Part shown: positions 31,273-41,994 of the stretch, in pieces
Layout of the letters: each line of letters opens with the position of its first letter
Numbering within the stretch: the first letter of the stretch is position 1
Assembly: GCF_024362695.1 (NCBI RefSeq)
Contig: NC_065422.1
Span: forward strand, 5,021,534-5,085,533
Length of the DNA: 64,000 nucleotides
DNA from: Pectinophora gossypiella
Taxonomy: Eukaryota > Arthropoda > Insecta > Lepidoptera > Gelechiidae
Direction: 5' to 3'
Translations under genes and position numbers: made by a program
The notes under the pieces: model-generated
The model's input: the letters and a program-made list of their open reading frames with translations, nothing else
Database searches by the model: none
What the model was told of the DNA's origin: nothing

Positions 31273-32544
31273 TAGAGACGGGACTGCGAAAATTTTGTAT
31301 AATTTACTCGTGGACGTATCCGAGATTTAAACTATTCAGGTACAGGAACTATAAACACATTTTACGTCGATTTATTTGCAAATAAACCAAACAAACAAGC
31401 GCCAAGCGCCCGTCCGTTTCAGCAAACGTCAAATGACGTCACGAAATCAGTCTGCCATTGCAAATCCATAGACTCGGAATAGTGCATAGACAAAATTGCC
31501 CGTTACATTGCCGTTACACTTTAGAGCGTGAGGGCCTTGTTAGACGTTAATGTTTGCTTTTTTGATGTTAAAAACTACACTTTACACACTAGATAGCTTT
31601 ATTTAATTAATGCCTAATTAACTGCACTGAATAGCATCTCTATTTTTTTTATAGAATTATGAGTAATTCCACAATCCCGAAGTACCTACATCAATCCTGA
31701 AACACATTGATACATTTTATTTTGATGTCTTCTGATTGTTCGTGGCTCTGCCCACCCCATTAGGGATCATGAGTGTAAATTTATGTATGTTGATTTCCTT
31801 GGAAATCTTGAGGTTTTGTGAGCGGACCCTGTGAAAACGGAATACCTCTAGAGATGATGTCTCTGGAAGGTATCTTTGTTTTCCTGTGTGTGCAATGAAG
31901 TTTTTTTTTATTGCGTTGTATATATTATATAAACTTAGGCTCGTAATCCGTAATCGGGTAGGCAGAGACACAAGTAAGACATCTTCGAGCTACTGTTGAC
32001 ACGAAGTCGTAAGATGGATATGATGAACTCACAGAATAGAAGGAGATTTTCTTCTATTCCGTGGATGAATCTACCTAGTATGTCTTGTGTACTTATTGTA
32101 TTGTTAGCGGTACCTAACATTAACTAAGGACAGGTCACTCCTTCCAAAAAGTGATAAGGTTGTCTGTCACGCACGCCCTATACTATTTAGAAAGAAATAA
32201 ACCTTTTTTATGATACTTTTATTCCATATTAGAGTGAAATAAATATGACTAGGTACGCCATTACCCATTTCATTTCACCTTATCTATAATGACCTTGCGT
32301 ACTTTTATATCTCAAATACATTTTATGTGGGCTGAACATCACTGTATTTAGTTGTTATGATACTTAGCATTTACTAGAAGCTTTTAATATAATCTCTATC
32401 AGGTCTATGCGGAAAATAAAAGCTCGGTGAAACGTGGGTTCTCATTTTCATCTTGCGATTGCATGTACTTACTTATTTTTATCCTAGACGTGAGGTTAGT
32501 CAAACTCAAAGTCTTAAACTTCTTCTTCTTCTTCTTTGCGAGTC
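31273..32544. other. KAT2 upstream region
   Basis: Holds the CRE at 31434 and presumably the promoter; no TATA-like element is convincing. Beyond 31700 there is unclassified AT-rich sequence. Confidence 0.5.
31434..31441. promoter_or_regulatory. CRE palindrome upstream of KAT2
   Basis: Perfect TGACGTCA, 162 bp upstream of the KAT2 ATG (minus-strand gene), in the region expected to hold the core promoter or 5' UTR. This octamer is the canonical CREB/ATF site. Its function here is inference; the transcription start is not visible. Confidence 0.5.
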
Positions 32545-32760
32545 GATGGCGATCGAAACTAAATTTTTGCTGACCAATAATTGGCCACGCTTACGGCATT
32601 GTCAGTGGCTTCGTAAAGGTCTTTAATAGTGCAGGTGTTAGGGCACTTAGGACAGCACAAAAGGTGAGCCATAGTTTGTGGTGATACTCCACACTCGCAA
32701 TCATCGCAACCATCAACCAGTCTTAAACTGAAAAATATCATTACGTATTCACTTGGTTAC
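32545..32760 (-). pseudogene. LINE C-terminal remnant with CxC..H..C motif
   Basis: Reads DGCDDCECGVSPQTMAHLLC, CPKCPNTCTIKDLYEA and a final NYWSAKI*. The pattern CDCG..QTMAHLL..C is the Cys/His end of many lepidopteran LINE RT proteins. Only about 55 codons remain, 1.3 kb upstream of KAT2. Confidence 0.65.
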
Positions 32761-32802
32761 ATAGTTGCACTTTGACTCGTAATTATTACATAACTATAAT
32801 AT

Positions 32803-33625
32803 ACTAGCTTTTGCCCGCGACTTCGTCCACTTGGCGTGTTATAAAAGAGAGATCTTTGTGTGTGTGGGAGTGCATGTCAAATTTCATGTATCTAACTTAT
32901 GCAGATTAGATTTTTTCATACAACATTATTTTCTCGCTAACTCCCATTTTTCAAAATACAGCCATAACTAAACTTTATATTTACGAAGGTATGCATGCAT
33001 GGTAGATTGTAAACATCTATCTTACGCGGTTTAGATTTTTTCATACAAAGGTTTTTTCGCGCTAACTCCCGTCCCCGTGGGAATTTTGCAATATCCTGTT
33101 GCAACTAAGCTTTAAGTTTACTAAGGTACCTCCATGCCAAATTTCAAGCGTCTAACTTAACCGGTTTAGATTTTTCATACAAAAAGATTTTCTCGCTAAT
33201 TCCCGTTCCCATGGGAATTCCGGGAATTCCTTTCTTAGCGCACCTCTACGGTACCTAAGCTCTCTAGCCATAGAGGCAGCCAATCTCTAGCCATAGAGGC
33301 AGCCAATCAGCTCGCGACACCAAACACTTCAGGTCCCCGATACCGACCCCGCCGGCGTGGTCGACGATTTCCCTCATTCAGCGCTTATCGCTATCGCTGT
33401 TGTGTTAAACGTTGTACCGGGTGAGAGCCTTCAGCGCTCCCCATTTGTCCGGCCAAGTAGTTAATGCCATCTGCGGCAAATCTACAATAAGTCACGTCAA
33501 AAAAAAAAGAGTACCTAAGCTACGTCTTTTCTAAATTTCAAGTGCCTACGTTTAGCTGTTTAGGCTGTGCGTTGATATGTCAGTCAGTGAGTCAGTCAGT
33601 TTTTCTTTTTATATATTTAGAAGAT
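32803..33625. mobile_element. Dispersed lepidopteran repeat (CTAGCTTTTGCCCGCGACTT)
   Basis: Starts ctagcttttgcccgcgactt, carries several copies of a 'gatttttcatacaa..tcgcta' module, and ends in GTCAGTCAGT and tatatatttagaagat. It is interrupted at 33262-33510. A partial uninterrupted copy lies at 44755-44935. Confidence 0.65.
33262..33510 (+). mobile_element. Poly-A-tailed short retroelement with 11 bp duplication
   Basis: Flanked by GTACCTAAGCT at 33251-33261 and 33511-33521. Ends ...AAGTCACGTC followed by poly-A. The homologous repeat copy at 44825-44840 has a single GTACCTAAGCT, giving an empty site. Other copies of this family: 26825-26938, 43950-44060, 46310-46510, 51838-52005, 56920-57230, 58785-58920. 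Confidence 0.9.
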
Positions 33626-34754
33626 ATAATATTATTATAATTATTACATAATTTATCGAACTTCTCATTCGCCTAAAACTACTGCAGCTTCTCACAACTG
33701 GTATAGACGAGGGAATGTAGCTGCAAGAAACGTACCCTACTCTAGTAGGTAGAGACGGAATGTATTTGCTTTTACTGTCTGTTTAGGTACTTCGTGATTG
33801 GTTTCGGGTAAAGTTTAAATTAAATTGCTGGCTGTTATTTTGCCGCTTTGCCCTATATAGTGACCTTCTGAAGGTCGTGGGACACGCTGGATTCGGGCAG
33901 TAGGGGATCGGGCATTGTGGAATAGTAGGAGAGCGGACCGTAGCAAACTACATCATCGACTACCACGATGGGACCAGTTTATAGTTGTCACTATTTGAAT
34001 AGGCTTTAAAAAATAGGGTTGTTGCACCTAATCCTGGAGCGTATGTCCAGCAGCAGACTATTTTTGGCTGATGATATTGATGATGATCTTACAGTAGGTA
34101 CCCATCTTCTATATGTATAAAAGCCAAAGGTCACTGACTGACTGACTGACTCACTCATCACGAAATCTCAGAAACGACAAGTCTTTTCAGGATGTAGGTG
34201 CTCACTAAGACGAGATATTGCGAAATTTACATTAGTACGAAACGTCTATAGTTTTAGTAGTACTTACAGTAAAGTTCGGTATTTGCCAACGCACAATCGA
34301 TTTGTGGAACAATTTAGGGTTCAAGACTTTTTTAACCTAATATTAGAGCGCGCATTCCGTTTTTTAACGCCACAATATATAAACGACCTTATTGTTCAAC
34401 CTGGTTGTTCAACCAGGCGGAATCGCAGAAGCTTTTAATATTGGAACTATTATTTTCCAGGAAATGAAGTTGACGAAATAAGCATTTCGTAATTTTATCA
34501 CACAATTCCGCACGTGGGAATTCCCTTGAGATTTTCCTACTCTGGGTTTCACTGAACCCTTACTAATAGTTATAATTAAGATAGTAGGTACAAAGGGTCA
34601 AATATTAGTAATAAGGGTTAATTTTTTCCCGGTAAAAGCGCCCCGTGATAACTAAGTAGGTACCTAGTGTAAGTAGGTTTAATTTGCGGCAGTCTGTAGA
34701 AGGTAATAAACCTTGTAGAAATATTTACGTTAGGTTCAATCGACTGTTTCTTCT
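33626..34754. other. Intergenic, fragments only
   Basis: A LINE 3' UTR scrap at 33645-33745 and a Helitron-like 5' segment near 34108-34200 (tataaaagccaaaggtcactg, GACT repeats). No gene. Confidence 0.5.
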
Positions 34755-35347
34755 GTTCCCGGGTTCAAATCCCAGTGAGGACATGTAATAAAAATCACTT
34801 TTTGATACCTAGTTTGGTTAGGACATTGCATACCGATCACCTCATTGTCCGAAAGTAAGATGAACCGTGCTTCAGAGGGCACATTCAGTGGCGGCCCTAG
34901 CAATATTTAGGTGGTGCGAGACCTTAGGTGGCACCCTCAGCCCCTTAAAATAGAAAATTTTTCTATTACTTAATTTGTGAATTTTGAGTTAAATGATCAC
35001 CGAAATTTACCTATTTAAATCTTCTAGAAATGTTGTTTACGGCCTGGTATGAGTTTTATGTAGCCTCAATCTAACCCGATGAAGTTAGTTTGGGGCCAGG
35101 GTGGACCAGCCTTGGTTGATTTTGGTGTTACCCCCCACCCCCATAATTCGCCACCCGGTGCGGTGGACACCACACACCGCCCTAGGGCTGCCACTGGGCA
35201 CATTAAGCAGTCGAGTCGGTTCCGACTACTCTTTAATTAAGTAAATATGTAGTCGTTACATGAGCCATGCCAGGGGCTTTTGGCGGCTCAATAGTATAGA
35301 GACCAGATGGTTGACCAGCCATTGCTCACACAACCCACACGACACGA
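34755..35347 (+). mobile_element. tRNA-derived SINE carrying a hAT MITE
   Basis: SINE pieces 34755-34885 (cccgggttcaaatccc, gtccgaaagtaagatgaacc) and 35205-35347 (ggggcttttggcggctcaat to acacgacacgaag), split by the MITE at 34886-35196. Confidence 0.8.
34886..35196. mobile_element. hAT MITE inserted in a SINE
   Basis: 311 bp, with ends CAGTGGCGGCCCTAG and TAGGGCTGCCACTG. The 8 bp duplication GGCACATT is at 34878-34885 and 35197-35204. It interrupts the SINE copy at 34755-35347, which resumes in register after the element. Confidence 0.92.
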
Positions 35348-36780
35348 AGTCGGTATGGTGACAGACCCGTTTGATCAGTTTATCGGTCATTGTAATGATC
35401 CTCAGCTCGATATCTCAGTCGATTGTTACAGCATTACTATATTATGCCCGGGAAGATAAAGCAACTGACCGCATGCTATGTTTCTATTCGCTTCCAGTAG
35501 AGCACAGAATAATTTATCCTTGTATTTTTTGACATTTGACCTCAATCTATGATACCCACCTACGTCTCTCGATAAAAATGGATCCGGTCGATGATGAGAC
35601 ATGTCTATCAAAGGATCCATTGTTTGACCAGATGAGTCCCACGTAGAGTTATTTATGTACATATATTTAAAGGGTAAACTGACACGTGACACGAATGAAA
35701 ATCATAGTATGTATTCTAAGGTACCACCGTTCTATACGCCCTATCTATGGAGTATTGAAGGCGATTACTCCACCGACAAGAGCGCAGCAATTAAATTAAG
35801 AGAGAGATACTAAGGTATTCTTAGACATGAGATAAGGTATACTCAATCCAATGACAAGCCAAGCTGCCATTGCTAGCCCATTGATCAGGGAAGTGTTACC
35901 ATTAAATTGGTATCTCCACCACTCCAAGGACTTAAATTTTATTATTGAAAATTAAGGGAATTCCTGACTACTATATTTAATTGCTATTATTTGTCACATA
36001 CTATAAAATAATTAAAGCTGTAAGTAAATCTTTTACTAAAAGTTCAAAATTTCCTTGCAAAGTACATGTAAAAACATCGGTCGTGGGTAATTTATTTATT
36101 ACGAAATGGCAACACAAGGCGGGATGACGTCAGCAGGACTAACCTTGAAGTGTTAGTTGTCAGTTTTGAGCATAAGTAAAGTACGTTCTTTTTTTTTCTT
36201 CTGGCTTCCGCGGCTAGCGATGAAAGTACGGTGTCAACTAGGCACGGAGGAATTTTCTTTTGTCCTTTCATCTTAGTGTACACAGAAACGGGAAGGCGGG
36301 ACAAACGGGCCGTGCCGTGTGCATGCATGAACTTTTCGACAGGAAATTCCACTTGCTATCAACTCGGAATTATGTTCTGATTCTGAAGCATCCCCGTCAG
36401 TATTTGTTACGATGTCACTAACACCCATACGTACTTATATGGCTACCTGTACGTACAAACTTGTACGGAGTGTAAGAGACATCGTAACGAATATTGAGGA
36501 TGATAATTCAGCTCTCATTATTCTGAGTTTATATCTAGTAGAATTTTCCATTGCCCTCAGTATTCGTTACGATGTCACTAACACCCTGTATAGAACGGCA
36601 ACTCTCCGCACCGCACCAATTCGTATATGGCGCCGAGCTAGGTGTACCTCACGCCATTTGGATCTGCTAGCCTAAATGCCCGTAAGCCGCAAAGGAGTAA
36701 AAGGGAGCGCGCGCTAACTATCTGTCTCGCTTGCACTTACGCGGTAAGAATGAGATTTTTGTATGGAGGGTCAATCTTCT
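35348..36780. other. Intergenic, MITE scraps
   Basis: Palindromic-MITE pieces around 36330-36600 and a TAGAACGGCAACTCTCCGC-family copy at 36588-36735. No coding region recognised. Confidence 0.5.
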
Positions 36781-37080
36781 TCTGCTTCTATCATGTGGGT
36801 TGTGTGGTGGATTACCAACCTCATCAACCCTGGTGTCAGTGTTATTATTGAGCCGCCACACTACTTACTGCCGTCAGTCAGTAGTAACCGGGACCAACGG
36901 CTTAACAGGCCTTCCGAAGCACTGATCAACTTACTTTCGGACAATCAGGTGATCAGCCCGTAATGTCCTAACCAAAGTAGGGTTCTCAAAGTAATTTTTG
37001 TGGTATGTCCCCTCCAGGATTCGAACCCGGGACCTCCGGATCGTGTGCCCAACGCTCAACCACTGGACTACGGAGGTCGT
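36781..37080 (-). mobile_element. Full-length tRNA-derived SINE (CACACGATAGAAGAAG family)
   Basis: Reading the minus strand: tRNA-like head tccgtagtccagtggttgag, B-box-like gggttcgaatcc, then tttgtgatccctag-type body, ccgtgcttcggaaggc, tttggcggctcaa, and a 3' end in acacgat(a)gaagaag. The head resembles a tRNA but lacks a cloverleaf with acceptor stem, so it is not a tRNA gene. Between KAT2 and the GPCR. Confidence 0.85.
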
Positions 37081-37719
37081 CAATCCTAATGGAGGGTCAA
37101 TGCACACCCCTTACTTCGATTCTGATCCTTTTATCCTTCTTTCCTGAATAAAAGACAAAAGAAAACTCTTTCCTACCTACGTTCCCAGTTAACATTCCAC
37201 GGGATATACAAAGCTTTGCCTCATCACTTATATTAAGGGACTAAATCTACACAACTATTAGGTACCTACACAGATATTAGAATTTCTGTTCCGAGGGTAC
37301 CTACAATGAAAATTTTGTTAACACGTGGAATAAATACTTAAAGGAAAATATGCAAAAATATGCATGGCATGGAAGAAATGAAGGATGGCTTAGCAGTGGG
37401 ACACCTCAGGCTAGAATAGATAAGAAGAAGAACATAGCATCACGCCTATATCCCTGAAGGGGTGGGCAGAGGTGTATTATGTACGCCCATCCCTTACCAG
37501 CTATATTAAGTCCCATGTAATAGCCTAAGTAATAAAAATATACATATAATATTTAAACTTAATTTACTATTTTGTTTTCGGGACTTTATTCGACTTCGCC
37601 TCTCTAAAAGATCTACTCACACTACAAGGTACCTAGTATATTTGAAAAGCTTTGTTATTACATCTTTTTCTTGCAGATATTGGGCTTTCGACGAGACCTG
37701 CGATTGTAATATTGTGCTA
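37081..37719. other. No gene recognised
   Basis: AT-rich intergenic DNA left of the TIR element. Confidence 0.55.
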
Positions 37720-38616
37720 AGGTAAACGCTCCTATTAACGCCACCCAAAAATCGACATCGTTTACCGCCACCTTTTTTAAATTGCGGATATTTTGAATTG
37801 TGTCCGAGATAGAAAATTGATTCAAATGTCAAAAGATACATGTATTAATTGACCATGAAACGAACATACCCCTGAGCGTGGGCAACAATAGTCTAATTTG
37901 TGATTGGTCTGTAAGTGTGCAGTGTCCGCGCAAGCAACGCGCTCCATACAAGCCACTACTGAAATGCATAAGCATACAACATTTTTTTCTTAAGGTTTTG
38001 TGTCCGATGAAACATATTTTTCTTCATTTTAGTAATTATAACTACTTGTTAATACGTTTAAGAACTGAGAAAGCATGCTATATTTGACATTTGTGTTAGT
38101 TTTAAATGATTAATTAAAGTTTTAAAATGTGGCGGTGATAGAAGCATACATTTGCAGTTTGGTTACTATTACCGCCACCTATGGCGGCGATCGATATTTG
38201 TATGATATTTGTATTTTTTAGTTATTTAAGGTAACATGCCCAATTATTCATAATGTTATCATCTTATTTTATAGTATGGTTCATGAACTATATTAAAATC
38301 TATTAACGCCACACATTTGGGGGAATTCAAGTATCCTGTGCTGCATATAAGTTAATGTATTTTTTTAAGAAATGTATGAACAAGTAGTTGAAGTAATTAT
38401 GAATTTCTAATTTAAATACTTTATATATTTATTAAAATATGCTTTGAAACTGGTTTTTACATACGTAGCTCTCATTTTGAATATTTATTTGTTTTCTTAA
38501 GGCTAATTTTTATGTGGCGGAAATTGAAACACAGAAATTACATACATGTTTCTATTACCGCCACCATAGATTCCCTCTTATGATTTATAGACAGGGTGAT
38601 GCATTATTCTTCGGAC

Positions 38617-39050
38617 TGACAGAGACGGACGGACAGACTGAAACGGACGGACAGATAGAGACAGACGGACGGACAGACCGAAACGGACGGACAGATAGAG
38701 ACAGACGGACGGACAGACCGAAACGGACGGACAGATAGAGACAGACGGACGGACAGGGACAGACGGACGGACAGAGACAGAAGAACAGACAGAGACAGAA
38801 GGACAGGCAGAGTCAGACGGACGGATAGAGACAGACGGATAGACAGAGACAGAAGGACAGACAGAGACAGACGGACGGACAGAGACAGACGGACGGACAG
38901 AGACAGACGGACGGACAGAGACAGACGGACGGACAGAGACAGACGGACGGACAGAGACAGACGGACGGACAGAGACAGACGGACCGGCAGAGACAGACGG
39001 ATGGACAGACGGACGGACAGAGACAGACGGATGGACAGAGACAGACGTCA
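38617..39050. repeat. ACGGACGGACAG-type minisatellite
   Basis: Tandem array built on an 18 bp unit like ACAGAGACAGACGGACGG, with a roughly 40 bp higher-order unit in the left part (ACAGATAGAGAC .. CCGAAACGGACGG). It lies inside the TIR element at 37720-41356. The resulting Ser/Val/Cys/Pro-rich open frames on the minus strand are a consequence of the repeat, not genes. Confidence 0.9.
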
Positions 39051-39149
39051 ATTATGTATATAAATCTATTAAACCAAAAGATTTTTCTGTAGTTTATGTC
39101 ATAATTCATTTAATAAAAAATAACAATAATAATAAAGTTTATTGAAAAC

Positions 39150-40894
39150 TCCTCATACAGAATCATTTCGTCGACTCCCGAAATCCTGAGGGAGATTGAG
39201 TGTTTCTATAGACAGCTATATTCCACGAAAACATCAGACGAAAGCATGGCTCGAGACCCTCGAGCCAAGCTTACCCGACACTACACTGAAGATATCCCGG
39301 ACGTCAGCCTGTACGAGATTAGGATGGCCCTCAAACAGCTCAAAAACAACAAAGCGGCAGGAGATGACGGAATCACAGCAGAACTTCTGAGAGCGGGCGG
39401 AACGCCAATACTCAAAGCCCTCCAAAGGCTCTTCAATTCCGTCATATTTCAGGGCAAAACGCAGAGGGCATAGAGCGGAAGCGAGGTGATCCTGTTCTTC
39501 AAGAAAGGTGATAAAGCCCTACTGAAGAACTACAGACCTATCTCGCTTCTGAGCCATGTCTACAAGTTGTTTTCGAGGGTCATTACGAATCGTCTCGCTT
39601 GCAGATTTGACGACTTCCAGCCTCCCGAATAAGCCGGTTTCCGAAAAGGCACCATAGACCATATCCATACGCTGCGGCAGGTTATACAGAAGACCGAAGA
39701 ATATAATCTGCCACTTTGCTTGGCGTTTGTGGACTATGAGAAAGCCTTTGATTCGATCGAGACCTGAGCGGTGTTGCAGTCTCTTCAGAGGTGCCAAGTG
39801 GACCATAGGTACATCGAAAAGCTAAGGGACCTCTACCAAAATGCCACTATGTCAGTTCCGAGTACAGAACCAGAGCTCTAATCCGATCCAACTGCAGCGA
39901 GGAGTGAGACAGGGAGATGTCATCTCTCCGAAACTGCTGCATTGGAGGATATTTTTAAGCTTCTGGACTGGAAAGGATTTGGCATCAACATCAACGGTGA
40001 GTACCTGACGCACCTTCGATTTGCCGATGATATAGTCCTAATGGCTGAGACCCTGGAAGAACTGAACACCATGCTCGAGCATCTCAGTAACGCATCCCAA
40101 CGAGTGGGTCTTAGCATGAACATGGCAAAGACAAAAATTATGTTCAACGACCATGTCGTACCCACTCCAGTTCAGGTTGAGAACGTTACACTCGAAGTTG
40201 TAGACCAGTACATTTACCTAGGACAAATAATCCAGTTAGGTAAGTCCAACTTCGAGAAAGAGATCTCTCGTCGGATCCAACTCGGATGGGCAGCGTTCGG
40301 GAAGCTGCGGAATATCTTCTCGTCCAAAATACCAGTGTCTCAAGACAAAAATCTTTGACCAGCGCGTGTTGCCAGTGATGACCTACGGCAGTGGCCGCTT
40401 ACTATGGGTCTCGTGAGGAGGCTCGGTGTCGCTCAGCGGGCAATGGAGAGAGCTATGCTCGGTATTTCCCTGCTTGATCGAATCAGAAATGAGGAGGTCC
40501 GCAGGAGAACTAAAGTCGCCGACATAGCTCGGAGAATTGCAAAACTGAAGTGGCAGTGGGCAGGACACATAGCGTGGAGAACCGATGGCCGCTGGGGCGG
40601 AAAGGTTCTGGAGTGGCGACCACGTGTCGGACGACGCTCAGTGGGTAGGGCCGCTACAAGGTGGACCGACGATCTGGCGAAGGTGGCGGGAAGCCGCTGG
40701 ATGCGGGCTCCCGCTGGCTGGAGGTCGGTTAGAAAACTTTGTATTTCCGCTTTTTTAACGGAACAAATTCTGTTTTCAGCATAATTCAGTAGAACAAATC
40801 CAGATCTAATTCTCTGCATCACTCTTATGTCTCCCAGCCAGAGGGTCCCGCTGAGTGTAGACACATGGCGTCATACGGCTGTTGATGATGATGA
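39150..40894 (+). pseudogene. RTE-clade LINE, decayed reverse transcriptase
   Basis: 5'-truncated copy flanked by an 11 bp duplication TTATTGAAAAC (39139-39149 and 40895-40905). RT blocks in order: ALKQLKNNKAAGDDGI, KNYRPISLLSHVYKLFSRVI, CLAFVDYEKAFDSI, LTHLRFADDIVLMAETLEEL, then the C-terminal KLKWQWAGHIAWRTDGRWG and SVGRAATRWTDDL. Stops at about 39471 and 39630 and in the DSIET region, plus frame changes near 39860-39930 and 40355, show it is dead. The FADD catalytic motif is retained. It closely resembles Bombyx-type 'endonuclease-reverse transcriptase' proteins. The 3' end is a GATGAT repeat. Confidence 0.9.
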
Positions 40895-41356
40895 TTATTG
40901 AAAACAGTTCGTTTACAGTTTTTGTTGGAACGCTGTCTTTCAAACTAGGTGAACCTGTATTTTGAGAGACAGTGCGTTCCCAATTTATGTATCTATTAAC
41001 TACATTAACAGTGGTAAAAATATGGTATTAAAACAACTTAAAAAAAAATAAAGTATTTTATTGTATCTGAATAGTTGGTTAGATATCTCGTTGGCGGTAT
41101 TCGATGCAGCAAAGGCGGTAATAGAAAGAAACCGCAATTTATGTGGCGGTAATAGAGGAAAGTGAGTTTTCGGACATAAAATTATTTTTTATCCAAAATA
41201 TTCACTCAAAATTAAAAATTCTTGATGTATTTAGCAGAAGACAGTCATAACAATACAAATAAAATAAATAAGCTGCACTAGCAAATACAGAAGTACTTAA
41301 TTTTTGAGAGGTAATCAGAGCATAGCTTAACCTGGCGGTAATAGGAGCGTTTACCT

Positions 41357-41693
41357 TATTACGATTTTTACGTGGATTTATTTTTCATTTATGTACTTAC
41401 TGAACGTTGTGTTCCTAATAATTGCTCCTCCTCCCGTACATTAATTCAGTAGGAATAACTTCTGATTTGATGTGTTCCCGCTAGTCAGTTTGCGCGCGAA
41501 AGCGTCGACGGCGGACATGTTTTTGGCAGATAGCCATTTCGCAGTCCGCAATCTCTACGACTTCGAAATTCAAATATAAAGAAAAAACTATTTAAACTAA
41601 TCTCAGGACTAAATGACTACAGATTACAAATAATGTTGCTCTTTTTGGACAATTAATAAAAAAGTTGTTATTTCTTTTTAATAAAAAGTAAAG
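41357..41693. promoter_or_regulatory. Region immediately upstream of the GPCR start
   Basis: 336 bp between the TIR element and the ATG. A GC-richer patch at 41490-41520 (gcgcgcgaaagcgtcgac) is the only distinctive piece. Part may be 5' UTR; an upstream non-coding exon cannot be excluded. Confidence 0.3.
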
Positions 41694-41994
41694 ATGGCGT
41701 TGAAAGTTTTCCTCCGCGAAAACGAGACTTTTGATGAGTTTTACAATCGTTGCAACAACTTGACTGTTTTCGATTGTAGTGAGGAGGAGATGCTCTGGTG
41801 GATGATGGGGTCTCGGAGACTCCCATTGACTGAGATAGTCCCAATTAGTATAGTTCTTGTGGTGATTTTCCTCACTGGTGTAGTAGGAAATGTGTGTGTT
41901 TGCGTGGTGATAGTTAGGCATCCAGGCCTGCATACAGCCACTAACTATTACCTGTTCAGTTTGGCTGTAAGCGATTTGCTTTTGCTTCTTTTTG
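41694..41994 (+). CDS. CapaR: GPCR exon 1 (N-terminus, TM1, TM2)
   Basis: Starts MALKVFLREN. Holds two N-glycosylation motifs in the acidic N-terminus, then TM1 (VPISIVLVVIFLTGVVG) and TM2 (LFSLAVSDLLLLLF). Donor TTTG|GTAAGT. The ATG is the first in the open frame directly ahead of the N-terminus. Confidence 0.88.

Larger units (their letters stand above)
37720..41356. mobile_element. TIR element flanked by TA with GGCGGTAATA subterminal repeats
   Basis: Inverted ends AGGTAAACGCTCCTATTA (37720) and TAATAGGAGCGTTTACCT (41356) are flanked on both sides by TA. The motif (C)TATTACCGCCAC or its complement recurs near 37735, 37765, 38131, 38171, 38183, 38292, 38515, 38555, 41093, 41114, 41143 and 41333, in both orientations and only toward the two ends. 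The middle holds a minisatellite (38617-39050) and an RTE LINE with its own target duplication. No transposase of its own was found. TA target and TIRs fit a Tc1/mariner-type non-autonomous element; the family is not identified. Confidence 0.72.

Noticed and set aside
36781..37080. Possible tRNA gene (B box gggttcgaatcc)
   Set aside because: Part of a repeated SINE; no acceptor stem or anticodon loop, and the same head recurs at 56.7, 61.8 and 8.0 kb.
38617..39050. CRISPR-like array
   Set aside because: No unique spacers; it is a simple tandem minisatellite in a eukaryotic genome.
38578..39109. Long minus-strand Ser/Val/Cys/Pro-rich open frames
   Set aside because: Produced by the ACGGACGGACAG minisatellite; open in more than one frame with no start context or conservation.
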